Numbered from the stretch's first letter, positions 35,408-44,946 are shown. The stretch: DNA of 64,000 nucleotides from Aquirufa nivalisilvae (GCF_004307455.1 NZ_SEWX01000001.1:372001-436000), one strand, 5' to 3'. Notes: generated from the letters alone by a model not told the origin. A program made the numbers and translations.

Positions 35408-36088
35408 TTAGCCTTGAAAACGGTATCCTATCCCATTTTCAGTAATAATATGTTTAGGTAAATTGGGGTTATCTTCGATTTTCTTCCTTAAAGTTCCTAC
35501 GTAAACACGTAAATATTGAGTCTCCAACTGAGAACCAACACCCCATATTTCTTTTAAAATTTGCTGATGCGTTAAAACCCTACCTTCGTTTTTAGCAAAC
35601 AAAACCAACAAATTAAATTCCGTCTGCGTTAACTTAATTACTTGATTGTTTTTCTTGAGTAAACGAGCGGTTAAATCCAAGTTCAAATCCTGAAATGTCC
35701 AATTTGATTTCATTTGATCTGTTGCATTTCGACGAATGGCAGATCTAATTCTAGCCATTAATTCTCCTGTTCGAAATGGCTTAGTTAAATAATCCATCGC
35801 TCCCATATCCAAGGCTTTCACCATGTCTAATTCAGCGTTTTGAACAGAAAGCATGATAATTGATTTGGTATACCAATCATGTAAGTGAGCCAATATTTCA
35901 TGCCCATTTAGGTCTGGTAAACCAATATCTAATAGAATCACATCAGGTAAATAACTTGCCGCTAAAGCCAATCCCTCTCTCCCTGAAAATGCTTGAATAA
36001 CTGTATATTCCTGACTTTCTAGGGCTATCTTAAGCAGCTTTTGTATCGCCACCTCATCATCAATGATTAAAACAGTATACCTACTCAT
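35408..36088 (-). CDS. KdpE-like OmpR/PhoB-family response regulator
   Basis: The 226-residue protein has a receiver domain with acidic pocket IIDDE (8-12), phospho-acceptor D54 in LLDIGLPDLNG and K103 in YLTKPF, and a C-terminal winged helix (about 130-226, LTQTEFNLLVLFAKNEGRVLTHQQ in part LTQTEFNLLVLF). The match is best to KdpE. It overlaps the kinase gene by 8 bp. It probably controls kup and the barrel downstream, though no binding site was recognised. Confidence 0.9.
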   Translation of the reverse strand: MSRYTVLIIDDEVAIQKLLKIALESQEYTVIQAFSGREGLALAASYLPDVILLDIGLPDLNGHEILAHLHDWYTKSIIMLSVQNAELDMVKALDMGAMDYLTKPFRTGELMARIRSAIRRNATDQMKSNWTFQDLNLDLTARLLKKNNQVIKLTQTEFNLLVLFAKNEGRVLTHQQILKEIWGVGSQLETQYLRVYVGTLRKKIEDNPNLPKHIITENGIGYRFQG

Positions 36089-37142
36089 TCTTAATATAGT
36101 TTAGGTAAGAAGTTACAACGGGGATTCTTATTAGAAATTCACAACCATTCTCCATGTTTCTCAATGTAATTGTACCTCCATAGGCCTCAACATATCCTTT
36201 CACAATGGATAGCCCTAAGCCCGTTCCTCCTGAATTTGAATTTGGTAAGCGATAAAATTTATCAAATACAAAAGGAATTAAATCTATTGGAAACCCTGGC
36301 CCCTCATCTGAAACGACCAATTCCAATTGATCATTAACTACGAATACTTTTAAATAAATAGGTACAGTACTAGGAGTATATTGTAGGGCATTTCTTATCA
36401 GATTACTGACCATTTGTTCCAAAATACCAATGTCTAAAAGTACTAATGGTAAATTATCTCCAATCTCAAGCTGTATATCCCTTTGATTAGCTTCTGAAGA
36501 AAATTTACTCAATAAATGATGGCTCCATTCTGTTATATCAACCCAATCCATTGATAATTTTAAGCTCCCTGATTCTAAACGACTCATATTTAAGAGATTC
36601 TCAACTTGTTGATTTAATCGAAGACTTGCCAGTTCTATTCCTTGAAATAATTCAACCTTTTGCTCCTTTGAAATAGAGTTGTTCTCATCTTTCAACGTAT
36701 CTACAGTTCCTAAAATAGTCGCTATGGGTGTTCTCAATTCATGGGAAAGGGAATTCAACAATGTATTATAAAGTCCAATCGTTAACTCTTTTTCTTCTTT
36801 ATCCCGAGCTTTCGCTTCAGCTTGTCGAATTTTAACGGTTAATAATCCATTTACCAATGCAATAAAAAAATACATCAGAAATAGTAATAAGTCTTCTGAG
36901 TAAGTTATGTGAAAAGTAAATCGGGGTGGGATAAACCAAAAATTCCAGATTAGTGCACTTAATGTTGCCGCAATCACAACTGGAACCACGTCAAAAAACA
37001 TGGCGATAAGCGAGGTTTCCATCAATAGTATTAATGCAACGGATCTATATCCTAAAATATCAGTGAAAAAATAACAAATGATAGATGAGAATAAGACAAT
37101 CCCGATTACTGTAAATACTTGATGTAATATTGACCCTTTCAT
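36081..37142 (-). CDS. KdpD-type sensor histidine kinase lacking the N-terminal KdpD/USP domains
   Basis: The 353-residue protein begins directly with four membrane helices of DUF4118 (about 8-105, LILLMETSLIAMFFDVVPVV, IWNFWFIPPRFTF), the KdpD transmembrane part, and continues with a HisKA domain (H134 in SLSHELRTPIA) and HATPase (DEGPGFP, GGTGLGLSIVKGY). Classical KdpD has about 900 residues with cytoplasmic KdpD and universal-stress domains before the helices; these are absent here. It overlaps the KdpE-like gene by 8 bp. The signal is likely linked to potassium or turgor, given kup nearby, but that is inference. Confidence 0.9.
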   Translation of the reverse strand: MKGSILHQVFTVIGIVLFSSIICYFFTDILGYRSVALILLMETSLIAMFFDVVPVVIAATLSALIWNFWFIPPRFTFHITYSEDLLLFLMYFFIALVNGLLTVKIRQAEAKARDKEEKELTIGLYNTLLNSLSHELRTPIATILGTVDTLKDENNSISKEQKVELFQGIELASLRLNQQVENLLNMSRLESGSLKLSMDWVDITEWSHHLLSKFSSEANQRDIQLEIGDNLPLVLLDIGILEQMVSNLIRNALQYTPSTVPIYLKVFVVNDQLELVVSDEGPGFPIDLIPFVFDKFYRLPNSNSGGTGLGLSIVKGYVEAYGGTITLRNMENGCEFLIRIPVVTSYLNYIKNE

Positions 37143-37241
37143 AATGACAAATCTAGATAATCACTTATAAAGAAATCATAAAAATGATGTTCCATTCCAC
37201 AATTCAATTTCTAGAGCTATATATTTACAATAGCCTTAGCT

Positions 37242-38663
37242 TTAAGGGATTCTTGCTTCAAATTCCTTAAATCTTTTCTCTAAATCTTGTCGCAATTTCT
37301 GCTTGACTTCAGGCTCTTGAATAAAACTGTAATCCAAACTATTAAATACCATTTCCTTGATATGAGCATAGTTAAAAAACGGATATGATTTAGCCAATAA
37401 AACGTATTGTTCCGTTAAGCTGGTACGCAAAACACCCGCATCATCGGTACTAATTAAAAGTGGAACCTTGAATTGATGATATAATTGAATGGGGTGCTTA
37501 TCTTCTTTGATTCGTAAAATAAATCGGTTAGAAACCAGATTCATTTCCACGGGTATTTTATGTTTGCTCATGTATCTCAAAAGATCATAACTGTTTTTTT
37601 CATAAGGTATATCAACACCATGGCCAATTCGATTCGCTTTCGCTGTATGTATCGCGTCTCCAATATGCCATGTTAAACTTTCAGGCGCCACTTGACCCAT
37701 AGCCAATTCTCCTGCGTGTAAAGAATACTTCACTCGAGGGAACTTCTGATGACAAAACTGAAACATCAACATATGCAATCGGTAATCTTTCATAGAATTT
37801 TCCCCATGTTCAGGAGCTACCATATTAACACCTGCAATCAATTTACTTTGGTCTGCCGCCATAAAACTGATGACAATATCCTTGAATAAATCAACCGGAT
37901 TTTTAAATCTCAGCACATACTTTTGATATCGCATGGTGAAGCGTTCATCGTCTATTTTTAGACTATCATGCAACCGCTGAATGAAGCTATTGTTCCAAAT
38001 TATCGCCTGATTCATGGACTCTTTTTGCAATAGCTTTGAATAAACAATTTCCAATAAATTCAATACCCCTTGTTTATTTGACAAGTTGGCCAAGCTCCTT
38101 AATTCTGAATCATAAGTTGATAAATCCTGAATGTTAACATTTGAATAAACGGGCGAAAACATGGTTTCAATGTAGGACACATTTTCTGCTATGGCTCGAT
38201 TTTTTAACTCTACCATACCTGGTGCATATTCTTCATTAAGAGCCGGCAAGTATTTATCAAAAGATTCAAAAAACAATTGATCCGAAGGATAAAATCCAGG
38301 ATAATAATCCTTCACTGACCAGCGACGAATTATCTCATTTTTCATCCCAGCCAAGGACCCTTCAGATGATAGCTCAGAAAAGCGCTTCCAATTCGGTTTA
38401 CCAGCCTGATCCTTAGCTACCGCCTTCGTTTCCAAATTGACATAGTAATCCAATTTAATCGCTTTTTCCAATAAAGGTTCTGCATAAATAGAGCCACTAA
38501 AATGGTGATGTAAGTCCCCACCTTTCGGCATTTGAGCCATAAACGCCGTCAATTCTGCCTCATTATTTCTAATTTTCTGCAAATATTGGGCTGCTTTTTG
38601 CTCCTGTGCCCGCAGGCAAATGGAAATTGAAAAGATGATAATGAAGGTTAATAAATATTTCAT
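37242..38663 (-). CDS. Exported adenosine deaminase-like hydrolase (ADGF type)
   Basis: I prefer the ATG at 38663 (473 residues), which gives a clean Sec signal (MKYLLTFIIIFSISICLRAQ); an ATG at 38681 is also possible. Metal-dependent deaminase landmarks are MPKGGDLHHHFSG (about 45-57), SLHAGE near 322, RIGHGVDIPYE and STDDAGVLRTSL near 413. The length and signal match the secreted adenosine-deaminase growth-factor-like branch. It should deaminate adenosine or a related nucleoside in the periplasm. It is a single gene. Confidence 0.85.
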   Translation of the reverse strand: MKYLLTFIIIFSISICLRAQEQKAAQYLQKIRNNEAELTAFMAQMPKGGDLHHHFSGSIYAEPLLEKAIKLDYYVNLETKAVAKDQAGKPNWKRFSELSSEGSLAGMKNEIIRRWSVKDYYPGFYPSDQLFFESFDKYLPALNEEYAPGMVELKNRAIAENVSYIETMFSPVYSNVNIQDLSTYDSELRSLANLSNKQGVLNLLEIVYSKLLQKESMNQAIIWNNSFIQRLHDSLKIDDERFTMRYQKYVLRFKNPVDLFKDIVISFMAADQSKLIAGVNMVAPEHGENSMKDYRLHMLMFQFCHQKFPRVKYSLHAGELAMGQVAPESLTWHIGDAIHTAKANRIGHGVDIPYEKNSYDLLRYMSKHKIPVEMNLVSNRFILRIKEDKHPIQLYHQFKVPLLISTDDAGVLRTSLTEQYVLLAKSYPFFNYAHIKEMVFNSLDYSFIQEPEVKQKLRQDLEKRFKEFEARIP

Positions 38664-38722
38664 GGATTTATATGTGCTCATTTGTTGATTCGAAAGGGTA
38701 GCTAAAATTACAGGTAATTGAA

Positions 38723-38730
38723 TACATTTG
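38723..38730 (+). promoter_or_regulatory. Possible -7 element of the DUF1801 gene
   Basis: TACATTTG matches the consensus exactly and ends 49 nt before the start at 38780. No -33 element was seen. Confidence 0.4.
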
Positions 38731-38779
38731 AACTAGAAATGACTCTAAAAGAATGTCCCTCATTTAATAAATTACGACC

Positions 38780-39178
38780 ATGAACCCTGCCATTCAAGCA
38801 TTTAATCAGAAGCTTTCTCCACAAGAAGCGGAAATTGGGGATTTTTTAACCCACTTCATTTCAGAAAAATTACCTGAGGCAAGTTGTAAAATTTGGCATG
38901 CTATACCCGTCTGGTTTATCCATGAAAACCCGATTGTAGGATATAGCTCTCTGAAAAAGGGAATTCTATTGTTATTTTGGAGTGGACAATCTTTTGAGGA
39001 AAACCCATTAGAAGCTATTGGTAAGTTTAAAGCGGCAGGTATCTATTTTCAAAATGTACAAGATATCCCAGTCCAAGATCTCACAAACTGGCTTCAAAAA
39101 TCTAAAACCATTCAATGGGATTATAAAAATTTAGTCAAAAGAAAAGGTGTATTAGAAAGGTTAAATGTCAATAATTAA
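38780..39178 (+). CDS. DUF1801 (YdhG-like) protein
   Basis: The 132-residue soluble protein has the DUF1801 pattern: a helical start with LPEASCKIWHAIPVWFIHENPIVGYSSLKKG (in part KIWHAIPVWF), then GILLLFWSGQSF and a charged C-terminal helix. The function is unknown; the fold is frataxin-related in some reports. It ends in a 4-bp overlap with the convergent M23 gene. Confidence 0.8.
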   Translation: MNPAIQAFNQKLSPQEAEIGDFLTHFISEKLPEASCKIWHAIPVWFIHENPIVGYSSLKKGILLLFWSGQSFEENPLEAIGKFKAAGIYFQNVQDIPVQDLTNWLQKSKTIQWDYKNLVKRKGVLERLNVNN

Positions 39179-39810
39179 TCCTTCATAAAGAGGGCTGGAT
39201 TTGGACAATTTTGAGCATAAAAATCCAAATCTCTTTGGGAACAAACACCGGGGTAATCACCCACAAAATTTTGCAAGTCACGTATCAACTGGAAATGTAA
39301 ATGAGGTGGCCAACCCCCATTTTCAGATGGATTTCCTACATGTGCCATGAGCTGGCCTTGACGTATTTCTTGTCCTTGAATCAGCCCATCTAAATCATGA
39401 CTTGAAAGATGTCCGTATAAACTATAGATTTTTTCTCCTCGGATTTGATGAGCTAATAGAATGGTTGGCCCATAGTTACCTGAACCTTCATTCACTTGAA
39501 AACTATGAATGATCCCATCCATGGGCGCGAACACTTCCGTGCCTGCCTCCGCCCAAATATCTATTCCTAAGTGGATATTCCGATAATCTTGTTGGCTCGT
39601 TGCAAAATTCTCATGTGATTCATACATCTTTCGATGCTCTAAATACCCTCCTACCCCATACCTATTAGAACCCTTTGAATCCTGAATGAATCGACTAAAT
39701 TTGGCTATATCCTGATAAATTCCTGAATTAAATCTTGGGTTATGCACACTTAAATCTAAGATGGAGGTATTTGAATCTGAAAGCGAGGGCACAAATAAGG
39801 CTGAAATCAT
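39175..39810 (-). CDS. M23-family (LytM-type) metallopeptidase without signal peptide
   Basis: The 211-residue protein carries the zinc ligands H80 and D84 (HLGIDI), H134 in YGHLS and HLH at 170-172 (PPHLHFQL), the complete M23 set. Unlike most cell-wall endopeptidases it has no visible export signal. Very similar M23 modules occur fused to aminotransferases and kinases, where the target is not peptidoglycan, so a cytoplasmic or other role is possible. Its stop overlaps the convergent gene by 4 bp. Confidence 0.85.
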   Translation of the reverse strand: MISALFVPSLSDSNTSILDLSVHNPRFNSGIYQDIAKFSRFIQDSKGSNRYGVGGYLEHRKMYESHENFATSQQDYRNIHLGIDIWAEAGTEVFAPMDGIIHSFQVNEGSGNYGPTILLAHQIRGEKIYSLYGHLSSHDLDGLIQGQEIRQGQLMAHVGNPSENGGWPPHLHFQLIRDLQNFVGDYPGVCSQRDLDFYAQNCPNPALFMKD

Positions 39811-39992
39811 ACCGTATTGGGATTGGGATTACAAAGTTGATTCAAGTGAAACAAATATTTCCTACCGAATCAAACTAGTTTTACGAAATTGATGTTAAAT
39901 GCTCACTGATGCGAAATTTATCCTCTTTCCCTCAGATGAGAAAAGGATTTCGTTCAAAGATTAGACAAAAACATTAAATTACTCCATAAATT

Positions 39993-41105
39993 ATGAAAAG
40001 AAGACGTATGCTAGGCTATCTAGGAATATTATCAAGCATCTCAGTCGGTTCTTGGATTGCCCTCAATAAAGCTGTTTTGGGTACTAACCCAAAAGGTAAA
40101 AGGTTACAACGAATTAAAAATTCTCCGAATTATAAAGACGGACAATTTCAAAACTTATCCTATACCCCCACTTTTGCAGAAGAAAATAATAAAATAGGGT
40201 CCATGTGGAGGGTGATGACCAGCAAAGATATCCGTACCAAACCTACTGTGGCACTGCCCACCGTAAAAACTGATTTGAAACAAATAAGTCCCAACACAGA
40301 CTATATGATTTGGTTCGGGCATTCTTCGTATTTACTTCAACTAGAAGGGAAAACCATATTAATTGATCCCGTTTTGAGTGGCTATGCGGCCCCTTTTTCA
40401 TGGTTAAATGCTTCATTTAAAGGAACCGATCCCTATCCAGCAGAAAGTTTACCCGACATCGATTATTTGCTGATCTCCCATGATCATTATGATCATCTAG
40501 ACTATGAAACAATAAAAAAAATCCAACCTAAAGTGAAACAGGTGGTGTGTGGATTAGGAGTTGGGGAGCATTTAGAATATTGGGGCTATTCACCAGACAT
40601 CATTGAAGAATTGGATTGGAATGAATCCATCCAATTAGAAAAAGATTGGAAATTAACGGCCACCCCAGCTCGTCATTTTTCTGGAAGGGGTATACAACGT
40701 AATAAAACGCTCTGGGTTTCTTTTGTGTTAAAAACTTCCCAACATAATCTATTTCTTGGGGGAGATAGCGGATATGATAGTCACTTTAAAGCCATTGGTG
40801 ATCAGCATGGGCCTTTTGATTTAGCCTTGATAGAACAAGGCCAATATAATTTGGCTTGGAAATACATCCATCTCATGCCTGAGGAGATTTTTACTGTTGC
40901 CAAAGAATTGAATGCGAAAAGAATCTTTGCTGGTCATAACTCGAAATTTAAATTAAGCATCCATCCTTGGGATGAACCCTTACAGTTACTCTGGGAAAAT
41001 AGTAAAAAGCAGGAAATTCCTGTAATTACTCCAAAAATAGGTGAGCTAGTAGACCTGAGAGAAGAAAATCCAACATTCTCTACCTGGTGGAAGGGAATTA
41101 TATAA
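39993..41105 (+). CDS. Exported or membrane-anchored NAPE-PLD/UlaG-like MBL hydrolase
   Basis: The 370-residue protein begins MKRRRMLGYLGILSSISVGS, a basic start with a hydrophobic helix (Tat-like signal or anchor). The metallo-beta-lactamase site SHDHYDHLD lies at 162-170, with PARHFSGRG and FLGGDSGYD providing later ligands. The pattern follows the NAPE-hydrolysing phospholipase D-like/RomA branch. It is a lone gene and the substrate is unknown. Confidence 0.85.
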   Translation: MKRRRMLGYLGILSSISVGSWIALNKAVLGTNPKGKRLQRIKNSPNYKDGQFQNLSYTPTFAEENNKIGSMWRVMTSKDIRTKPTVALPTVKTDLKQISPNTDYMIWFGHSSYLLQLEGKTILIDPVLSGYAAPFSWLNASFKGTDPYPAESLPDIDYLLISHDHYDHLDYETIKKIQPKVKQVVCGLGVGEHLEYWGYSPDIIEELDWNESIQLEKDWKLTATPARHFSGRGIQRNKTLWVSFVLKTSQHNLFLGGDSGYDSHFKAIGDQHGPFDLALIEQGQYNLAWKYIHLMPEEIFTVAKELNAKRIFAGHNSKFKLSIHPWDEPLQLLWENSKKQEIPVITPKIGELVDLREENPTFSTWWKGII

Positions 41106-41286
41106 CAGCATATTGCCGTTTATTGAATAAAATAGCCACTAAACAAAATGTGATGTAATTTTTAAACAATTACCGAGTTATTGCCTCGCTAAGTATTTCC
41201 ATAAATGCTTGCCTACAATTGGGTTCTATAAGATAGTATAACGACGAATTATTCCAGTACGTAAACATTTATTTGCCTCAATTATC

Positions 41287-42534
41287 ATGAAAAGCGAGAT
41301 CATACAAAACCTGAAAAATCCAGAACAGCTGGAAAAATTATACCGCACAAATTCTGCATTATTTAAAAAAGAAATCAATGCCTTGTGGCCAGAATATCAT
41401 GAGGAAACGAGTTTACAATTTTGGAACCAACGTTTAAATTATACATCGGAACCCATCACATTAGGCAACAAAAATGAATTGTTTGTTATTGCCATTTTAG
41501 CTGTTTGCGCAGCCCTCATTTCTCAGATTCCAACATTTTTCGGATTAGATCAAGATACCTTTTTTCAGAGAAATATATCCTTTGTGGTTTTCCCTTTCTT
41601 GAGTGCCTATTTCATTTGGAAACAAGCATTTCCTATATTTAAAATCATGCTCCCCTTAGGTATTTGCCTCTTTTCACTGATCTACATCAACCTACTTCCT
41701 CATACTTCTCCTTCTGATTCCATTCTACTAGCTTGTATCCATTTACCTCTGATATTATGGTCTATTTGGGCATATGCTTATGTGGGAGAAGGACAGCTTT
41801 CCAATACGCAAAAAAGCATTGAGTTTTTGAGATTACATGGCGATTTATTAGTAATGTGTGCCATTATATTGCTTTCTGGAGGATTATTCACCGCTATAGC
41901 CTTAGGTCTATTTAATATCATTGGACTAGATATCAAAGAGTTTTATGGGAAATATGTGATTGTTAGCGGACTATCTGCCACTCCTATTTTGGGCAATTAC
42001 TTGATTCAAAAAAATCCGAATTTAGTCAAAAACGTTTCTCCCATTATTGCCAAAATCTTTACCCCTGTGGTATTTGTTTTCTTGGTCATATATTTAATTG
42101 CTATGGTGTATACAGGGAAAGATCCTTATACCAATCGTGAATTTCTTTTGATCTTCAATGGCCTTTTGGTAGGCGTGATGGCACTCATTTTATTCTCCGT
42201 AGCTGAAGCCGAAAAAAGTGAAAGTCCTAACTACCAAACCTGGTTATTATTAGGTTTATCTGCTTTGACCATTGTGGTGAATGGCATTGCGCTTTCTGCT
42301 ATAAGTTTCCGAATTATCGAGTGGGGAATCACACCTAACCGATTAGCCGTATTAGGTAGTAATTTATTGATCTTCATTCACCTACTGATGGTCGCCAAGT
42401 CCTTATTGAAAACTAGTCAAGGTAAATCTGATTTCAATTTAGTGGCTAAAAGTATTGCCCAATACCTCCCCATTTATTCCATTTGGGCTGCTATTGTTTG
42501 CTTTATTTTCCCTCTTATTTTCCAGTTTAAATAA
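41287..42534 (+). CDS. DUF4153-like multi-helix membrane protein
   Basis: The 415-residue protein has a soluble N-terminal 65 residues followed by about ten membrane helices. Segments LHGDLLVMCAIILLSGGLFTAIALGLFNIIGLDI (in part) and ISFRIIEWGITPNRLAVLGSNLLIFIH match the DUF4153 family; the WGITPNRL motif is shared with other DUF4153 proteins. Function unknown. A terminator follows. Confidence 0.75.
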   Translation: MKSEIIQNLKNPEQLEKLYRTNSALFKKEINALWPEYHEETSLQFWNQRLNYTSEPITLGNKNELFVIAILAVCAALISQIPTFFGLDQDTFFQRNISFVVFPFLSAYFIWKQAFPIFKIMLPLGICLFSLIYINLLPHTSPSDSILLACIHLPLILWSIWAYAYVGEGQLSNTQKSIEFLRLHGDLLVMCAIILLSGGLFTAIALGLFNIIGLDIKEFYGKYVIVSGLSATPILGNYLIQKNPNLVKNVSPIIAKIFTPVVFVFLVIYLIAMVYTGKDPYTNREFLLIFNGLLVGVMALILFSVAEAEKSESPNYQTWLLLGLSALTIVVNGIALSAISFRIIEWGITPNRLAVLGSNLLIFIHLLMVAKSLLKTSQGKSDFNLVAKSIAQYLPIYSIWAAIVCFIFPLIFQFK

Positions 42535-42553
42535 TCCGAAATCTAGCATAAAA

Positions 42554-42580
42554 AAGGGCATCCTAATAGGTGCCCTTCTT
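42554..42580. terminator. Terminator between convergent genes
   Basis: AAGGGCA and TGCCCTT pair, with a short inner CC/GG pairing and one bulged T. T-rich sequence follows on the plus strand and A-rich sequence precedes, so it may serve both the DUF4153 gene and the amidohydrolase gene. Confidence 0.75.
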
Positions 42581-42604
42581 TATTTCTCCATGGATCATTT
42601 CCGT

Positions 42605-43597
42605 CTATTGATACTTCGTAGGATCTAATCGGAAAAAGCGAACTGCATTATTGAAAAAGATATCTCTTTTCTGTTCAAAAGAAAGGTAATTGGCATTTTC
42701 AATCACCCCCAACGATGTCTCTAACAATTTAGGCCAAACCATTAAATCTGTACCATACATAATACGCTTGCCAAAACCAGCTTGCACTAATCTTTTCAAA
42801 TAAAGGTGTATTTCTTCTAAAGGATAGCTCCAAATCATCCCGGCTAAATCCACATAAACATGGGAATTGGCACCCATCAAAGCGATCATTTCATCAATCA
42901 TCGGATACCCAGCATGCATGACCCAAACCTTCAGCTTTGGATGCCTCGCTAATAAATCCTCCAACAATAAGGGATTTCCCATCGATGCTCGGTATTTGGG
43001 TGAAGTTAAATTAGCCATGCCATTTCCTCCTGTTCCCATGTGAATCGCAACGGGGACATTCAATCGTTCGGCTACTTCAAAATACTTGTCCACTGATGGA
43101 TCACTAGGAGATAAGCCTTGGTATTGTAAACCCACTTCTCCTACCACTTTATAAAAACCCGTCTTCAAGGAATCTTCAAAAGCTTGTACGCTAATACCAC
43201 TTGCGGAACTAAAGCCGATAGAAGGAATAACTCGATCAGGTGCTGCTGCCTTTTTCCAATTTCGAATTACTTGAGGATCTCCAGAAGCCACTATGGTCAT
43301 GTTCAAACGTTTCATGGTTTGCATCAACTCATCTTGAAATTCTTGATCGGATTTGGCAGCCTTTAACATGATGGCGCCATCAGCATTCAAAAATTTGGGC
43401 GTAGGTTCATTAGGATCTGTTCCTGGCATGTTACTTAAAAACCAAGGCGACATATCCGAGGCAAAATTAGCATTGACTTTCATGGCATGCACGTGCACAT
43501 CTATGATGGGTAAATGCTTAGCAGAAGCTGTTTGTGCCAGGCTATTTTGTGCCATTAAAACAACACAAGCAAGGGCAAATAGTACAATTTTTTTCAT
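42605..43597 (-). CDS. Exported amidohydrolase-2 family TIM-barrel hydrolase
   Basis: I start at the ATG at 43597 (330 residues), 4 bp after the upstream stop; the longer frame would read through that stop region in another frame. A Sec signal (MKKIVLFALACVVLMAQNSLAQ) precedes the metal-binding DVHVHAM (H35, H37), with HMGTGG, MHAGYPMID and YGTDLMVWP later giving the other ligands. Amidohydrolase-2 enzymes act on carboxylated or cyclic compounds as hydrolases or decarboxylases. It forms an operon with the CE1-like esterase, so an ester-released aromatic acid might be handled here; that is inference. Confidence 0.85.
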   Translation of the reverse strand: MKKIVLFALACVVLMAQNSLAQTASAKHLPIIDVHVHAMKVNANFASDMSPWFLSNMPGTDPNEPTPKFLNADGAIMLKAAKSDQEFQDELMQTMKRLNMTIVASGDPQVIRNWKKAAAPDRVIPSIGFSSASGISVQAFEDSLKTGFYKVVGEVGLQYQGLSPSDPSVDKYFEVAERLNVPVAIHMGTGGNGMANLTSPKYRASMGNPLLLEDLLARHPKLKVWVMHAGYPMIDEMIALMGANSHVYVDLAGMIWSYPLEEIHLYLKRLVQAGFGKRIMYGTDLMVWPKLLETSLGVIENANYLSFEQKRDIFFNNAVRFFRLDPTKYQ

Positions 43598-43601
43598 GTG
43601 A

Positions 43602-44732
43602 TTAATTTTTAAAAAGTAATGGAGCAAATTCAACTAAATTGTGACGCCAAGTAATAAATGTATGACCAGCATCGTAGGTGTTCGTTTGGTATTTAATCCC
43701 ATATTTATCAAAGACAGCATTAACCCCTAATCCGTTTTTGTAGGCAATGTCCCTTTCTCCTCCCATGGCAATCCAAAAAAGTTTTAAGCGATTGATCTCT
43801 GGGTTTTTCAAATTTTGAACGTATTTATCTTCCAACATTTTCAGTTGAGGTGGGAAATATCCAGTACTTAATGGCAATACATAGCCAAATTTTTCAGGAG
43901 CAAAAAGTGCCATATTTAGAGCTTGCAATCCACCCATGGAAAGTCCGGCATAAGCTATATGATTACGATCTGTTAACACATGATATTTCTCATTGACCAA
44001 GGGCATAATTTCCTCAAACATTTGCTTGTAATATGGATCTTCTTCAATCCCTGGATTCATATAAAAACCAGAACCTGGATGTCCCATGGGCATAACCACC
44101 ACCATAGGTTGGCACTTACCTGCTGCCAGAAGATTATCCATGATAAAATTAGCCCGACCGGCCGTTGACCATGACGCATCATTATCTCCCCCGCCATGTT
44201 GCAAATACAAAACAGGTAATTTTGATTTCATTGTTTCATAGCCTGGGGGTGTATACACATGAAAACGTGTAGGCTTACCCGTTACTTTAGATTGAAACCA
44301 GACTTTCTCCAAATTACCATGAGGAACTACTTGAATGGCGGCATAGGCTGATTCCTTCCCTCTTATTTCTATGATATTGGAATAGCCATTTTCACCCTCT
44401 TTCAACAATGTATTTTTAGGATCCAAGGTTTTAACTCCATCCACAGTAAAATCATAGGTATAAAAATCAGGTGCAATAGCCTCCGCTGAGGTGTAGGACC
44501 AAACACCTATTTCATTTTTACTCAAATTTTTGGGGCCGAATTCCTTTGAAAAATCCCCAGACACCGTCACTTGACTTGCCTTAGGTGCATAAATCCGAAA
44601 TGCAACTTGCCCAGAGGCTAAAGCTTCTACAGACTTTAGTGTGTCATTTGGGGTAGGTGCTGGCCTAGAAGGTTGAGCCAAAACAGTTAAGCCACTCATG
44701 AGCAAACTTAAACTAAGGATCCATTTTTTCAT
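43602..44732 (-). CDS. Secreted CE1-like (enterochelin/feruloyl esterase-type) esterase with N-terminal E-set domain
   Basis: The 376-residue protein has a Sec signal (to LAQ at 20), an E-set/CBM48-like beta-sandwich (about 35-125, FRIYAPKASQVTVSGDF), and an alpha/beta-hydrolase esterase domain. The nucleophile is S255 in AGLSMGG and the late histidine is in DAGHTFITWR. The arrangement is that of XynZ/IroE-like esterases often associated with xylan breakdown. It is the first gene of the operon with the amidohydrolase and divergent from a GH3 glycosidase, consistent with polysaccharide side-chain removal. The exact ester is unknown. Confidence 0.85.
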   Translation of the reverse strand: MKKWILSLSLLMSGLTVLAQPSRPAPTPNDTLKSVEALASGQVAFRIYAPKASQVTVSGDFSKEFGPKNLSKNEIGVWSYTSAEAIAPDFYTYDFTVDGVKTLDPKNTLLKEGENGYSNIIEIRGKESAYAAIQVVPHGNLEKVWFQSKVTGKPTRFHVYTPPGYETMKSKLPVLYLQHGGGDNDASWSTAGRANFIMDNLLAAGKCQPMVVVMPMGHPGSGFYMNPGIEEDPYYKQMFEEIMPLVNEKYHVLTDRNHIAYAGLSMGGLQALNMALFAPEKFGYVLPLSTGYFPPQLKMLEDKYVQNLKNPEINRLKLFWIAMGGERDIAYKNGLGVNAVFDKYGIKYQTNTYDAGHTFITWRHNLVEFAPLLFKN

Positions 44733-44785
44733 CGACTAATGGTTTTTAATTTGGTATTTTTCCGATATTTTTCGTTACAATAATT

Positions 44786-44814
44786 CTATATTGTATCTAA
44801 TTGCTACAATATAG
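44786..44814. promoter_or_regulatory. Operator-like inverted repeat between esterase and GH3 genes
   Basis: CTATATTGTA (44786-44795) and TACAATATAG (44805-44814) are perfect 10-bp arms around 9 nt. With one bulged base the pairing extends into ATTC/GAAT. It lies in the 214-bp gap between the divergent starts at 44732 and 44947. No regulator gene is adjacent. Confidence 0.5.
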
Positions 44815-44946
44815 GAATCCAAATTGAATTATTTCTCCCGACTTATCTTATTTTGATGAATGGCGAAACAATTATCTAAATATTTTGAAAAATAAGTCAT
44901 TAGAAACCAGTTAATTAATGCTTTTACACGATATAGCCCATATCTT

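Noticed and set aside
37148-37155. Exact -7 promoter element (minus strand) only 5 nt before the KdpD-like start
   Set aside because: It would give a leaderless mRNA and no -33 element is placed correctly; in AT-rich DNA such matches arise by chance.
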